Source of the DNA: an uncultured Eggerthellaceae bacterium
Lineage (GTDB): Bacteria > Actinomycetota > Coriobacteriia > Coriobacteriales > Eggerthellaceae
Direction of reading: 5' to 3'
Length of the DNA: 24,725 nt
NCBI GenBank assembly: GCA_934617065.1
Contig: CAKTTY010000009.1
Span: forward strand, 1-24,725
Below the pieces are notes generated by a model. That model had not been told where the DNA came from. It made no database searches and was given only the letters and a program-made list of their open reading frames with translations. This document shows positions 24,231 to 24,725 of the stretch, piece after piece. The position numbers and the translations under genes are program-made. Numbering within the stretch: the stretch's first letter is position 1; each line of letters begins with the position of its first letter.

Positions 24231-24725
24231 GTGCGACCCGGCAGGGAAGAAGAGAGATGCGTCGAGAGTTCGTCCTCAAACGGAGCCGCACACCGTCCGC
24301 GCACAATTGAGAAAAAGAAAACCCAGTAATTTGATGACCTTATGGAGGCTAAAAGCAAAAGGCACCTGAAAAAGGAGTTGCCGAGCAATGGGCAAGGTGC
24401 CCGAACGCCCAAAATGTGAGCAGTATCCCTGAATAGGGTAGGAATGAGGCTTGCTAGCAAAGTTATCGAATAGGGAGAATTCGAAGGCGAAGGAATATTA
24501 AGGAGAGGCTTTCGAATTCATTAAGGAAGCTCAATTGCCAACAATGTGAAGAAATTGAGAACGAGCGAAACCATCTGACCTGGGGTTATTCAAAAAAGTT
24601 GCCACTCAATCGGAAAAAGTCGGGGAAAACGCTTGCAAAGCGCCCAGGGCGGGGTATTATAGCTAAGCCTTCTGACGAGGGGGCGCCCCAAAAGGGCGGC
24701 ACCGAGTCGGCGAGCGGCCCGCAAT
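24231..24725 (+). mobile_element. Candidate group II intron, 5' part (domains I-III), cut by window end
   Basis: The sequence switches to A-rich, hairpin-dense DNA beginning GTGCGACCCGG, which fits the 5' GTGYG rule of bacterial group II introns. CCCGG (24237-24241) can pair with CTGGG (24580-24584) to close domain I, as CCCAG/CTGGGG does in Ll.LtrB. Just before that, stem CTCAATT/AATTGAG (24531-24559) exposes ATGTGA (24544-24549), which pairs (two G-T pairs) with TTGCAT directly upstream of the intron start: the expected EBS1-IBS1 contact. A CGCTT-GCA-AAGCG hairpin (24631-24643) could be domain III. The intron-encoded reverse transcriptase and domains V-VI would lie beyond the window. No gene is present in this stretch. 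Confidence 0.5.

Noticed and set aside
24342..24419. 25-codon frame starting ATGGAGGCT in the right-hand A-rich region
   Set aside because: No ribosome binding site and it overlaps a stable stem GGCACCT/AGGTGCC; the region looks like structured RNA.
24633..24660. TTGCAA-16-TATTAT looks like a strong promoter, possibly for a stable RNA operon
   Set aside because: It falls within the candidate domain III of the intron, where CTTGCAA-type sequence is expected, and nothing recognisable as rRNA or tRNA follows in the window. It remains an alternative if the intron idea fails.
24677..24725. GGCACCGAGTCGG near the right edge is identical to part of the 3' hairpin of the S. pyogenes tracrRNA
   Set aside because: The match is 13 bases, the partner strand of that hairpin is not preserved, there is no upstream anti-repeat or CRISPR repeat, and the surroundings fit a group II intron better. 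Extending the sequence and searching for cas9 would settle it.

Overview
The window looks like a chromosomal segment of an actinobacterium of the class Coriobacteriia, most likely family Eggerthellaceae. This is inferred from moderately high G+C coding sequence, a dnaK-grpE-dnaJ-hspR-clpB heat-shock cluster with a MerR-type HspR, a Ski2-like helicase with the actinobacterial DUF3516-type tail, a DUF5679-type zinc ribbon, and an anaerobe-style set of NikR, HypE and a 2[4Fe-4S] ferredoxin. No 16S rRNA gene is present, so the genus cannot be fixed.

Layout. 1-1510: non-coding DNA with a tRNA-Gly(CCC) on the minus strand, a degenerate 41-bp tandem repeat and a complex repeat array (array A). 1525-5179: HAD phosphatase and DUF3516-type helicase, both plus strand. 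5180-5700: convergent intergenic region with two terminators and interleaved inverted repeats. 5702-7523: galE and an unknown 152-aa protein, minus strand. 7540-9599: a CRP/FNR-like palindrome, an unknown acidic 84-aa protein, nikR, a terminator and hypE, which is a nickel/[NiFe]-hydrogenase maturation group. 9600-11460: a gene-poor stretch with a 48-bp repeat, a ferredoxin gene and array B, a second copy of the complex repeat array. 11466-11621: a DUF5679-type mini-protein. 12129-19416: the chaperone cluster, with a strong promoter and a roughly 320-nt structured leader before dnaK. 19480-21307: an alanine/glycine:cation symporter gene behind a leader that resembles a glycine riboswitch and hides its ribosome binding site in an 11-bp stem. 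21702-24157: a D-amino-acid aminotransferase-like gene and a GlcD/D-lactate dehydrogenase-like FAD oxidoreductase. 24231-24725: A-rich structured sequence that looks like the 5' part of a group II intron, inserted just after the glcD terminator and running off the window.

How the genes fit together. DnaK, GrpE and a DnaJ-family protein form the folding machine, ClpB is the disaggregase, and HspR inside the cluster is the expected autorepressor. NikR and HypE point to [NiFe] hydrogenase use; the ferredoxin could serve such metabolism but is not proven to. The symporter (alanine/glycine uptake), the aminotransferase (amino acid to 2-oxo acid, possibly D-alanine) and the FAD 2-hydroxy-acid dehydrogenase (lactate/glycolate to 2-oxo acid) make a plausible small amino-acid/pyruvate module.

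The most unusual items are the two collinear repeat arrays about 9.9 kb apart, built from direct and inverted copies of a roughly 27-bp unit; the candidate group II intron at the right edge; the candidate glycine-responsive leader; and the structured dnaK leader. No defence system, prophage or CRISPR array was recognised inside the window.
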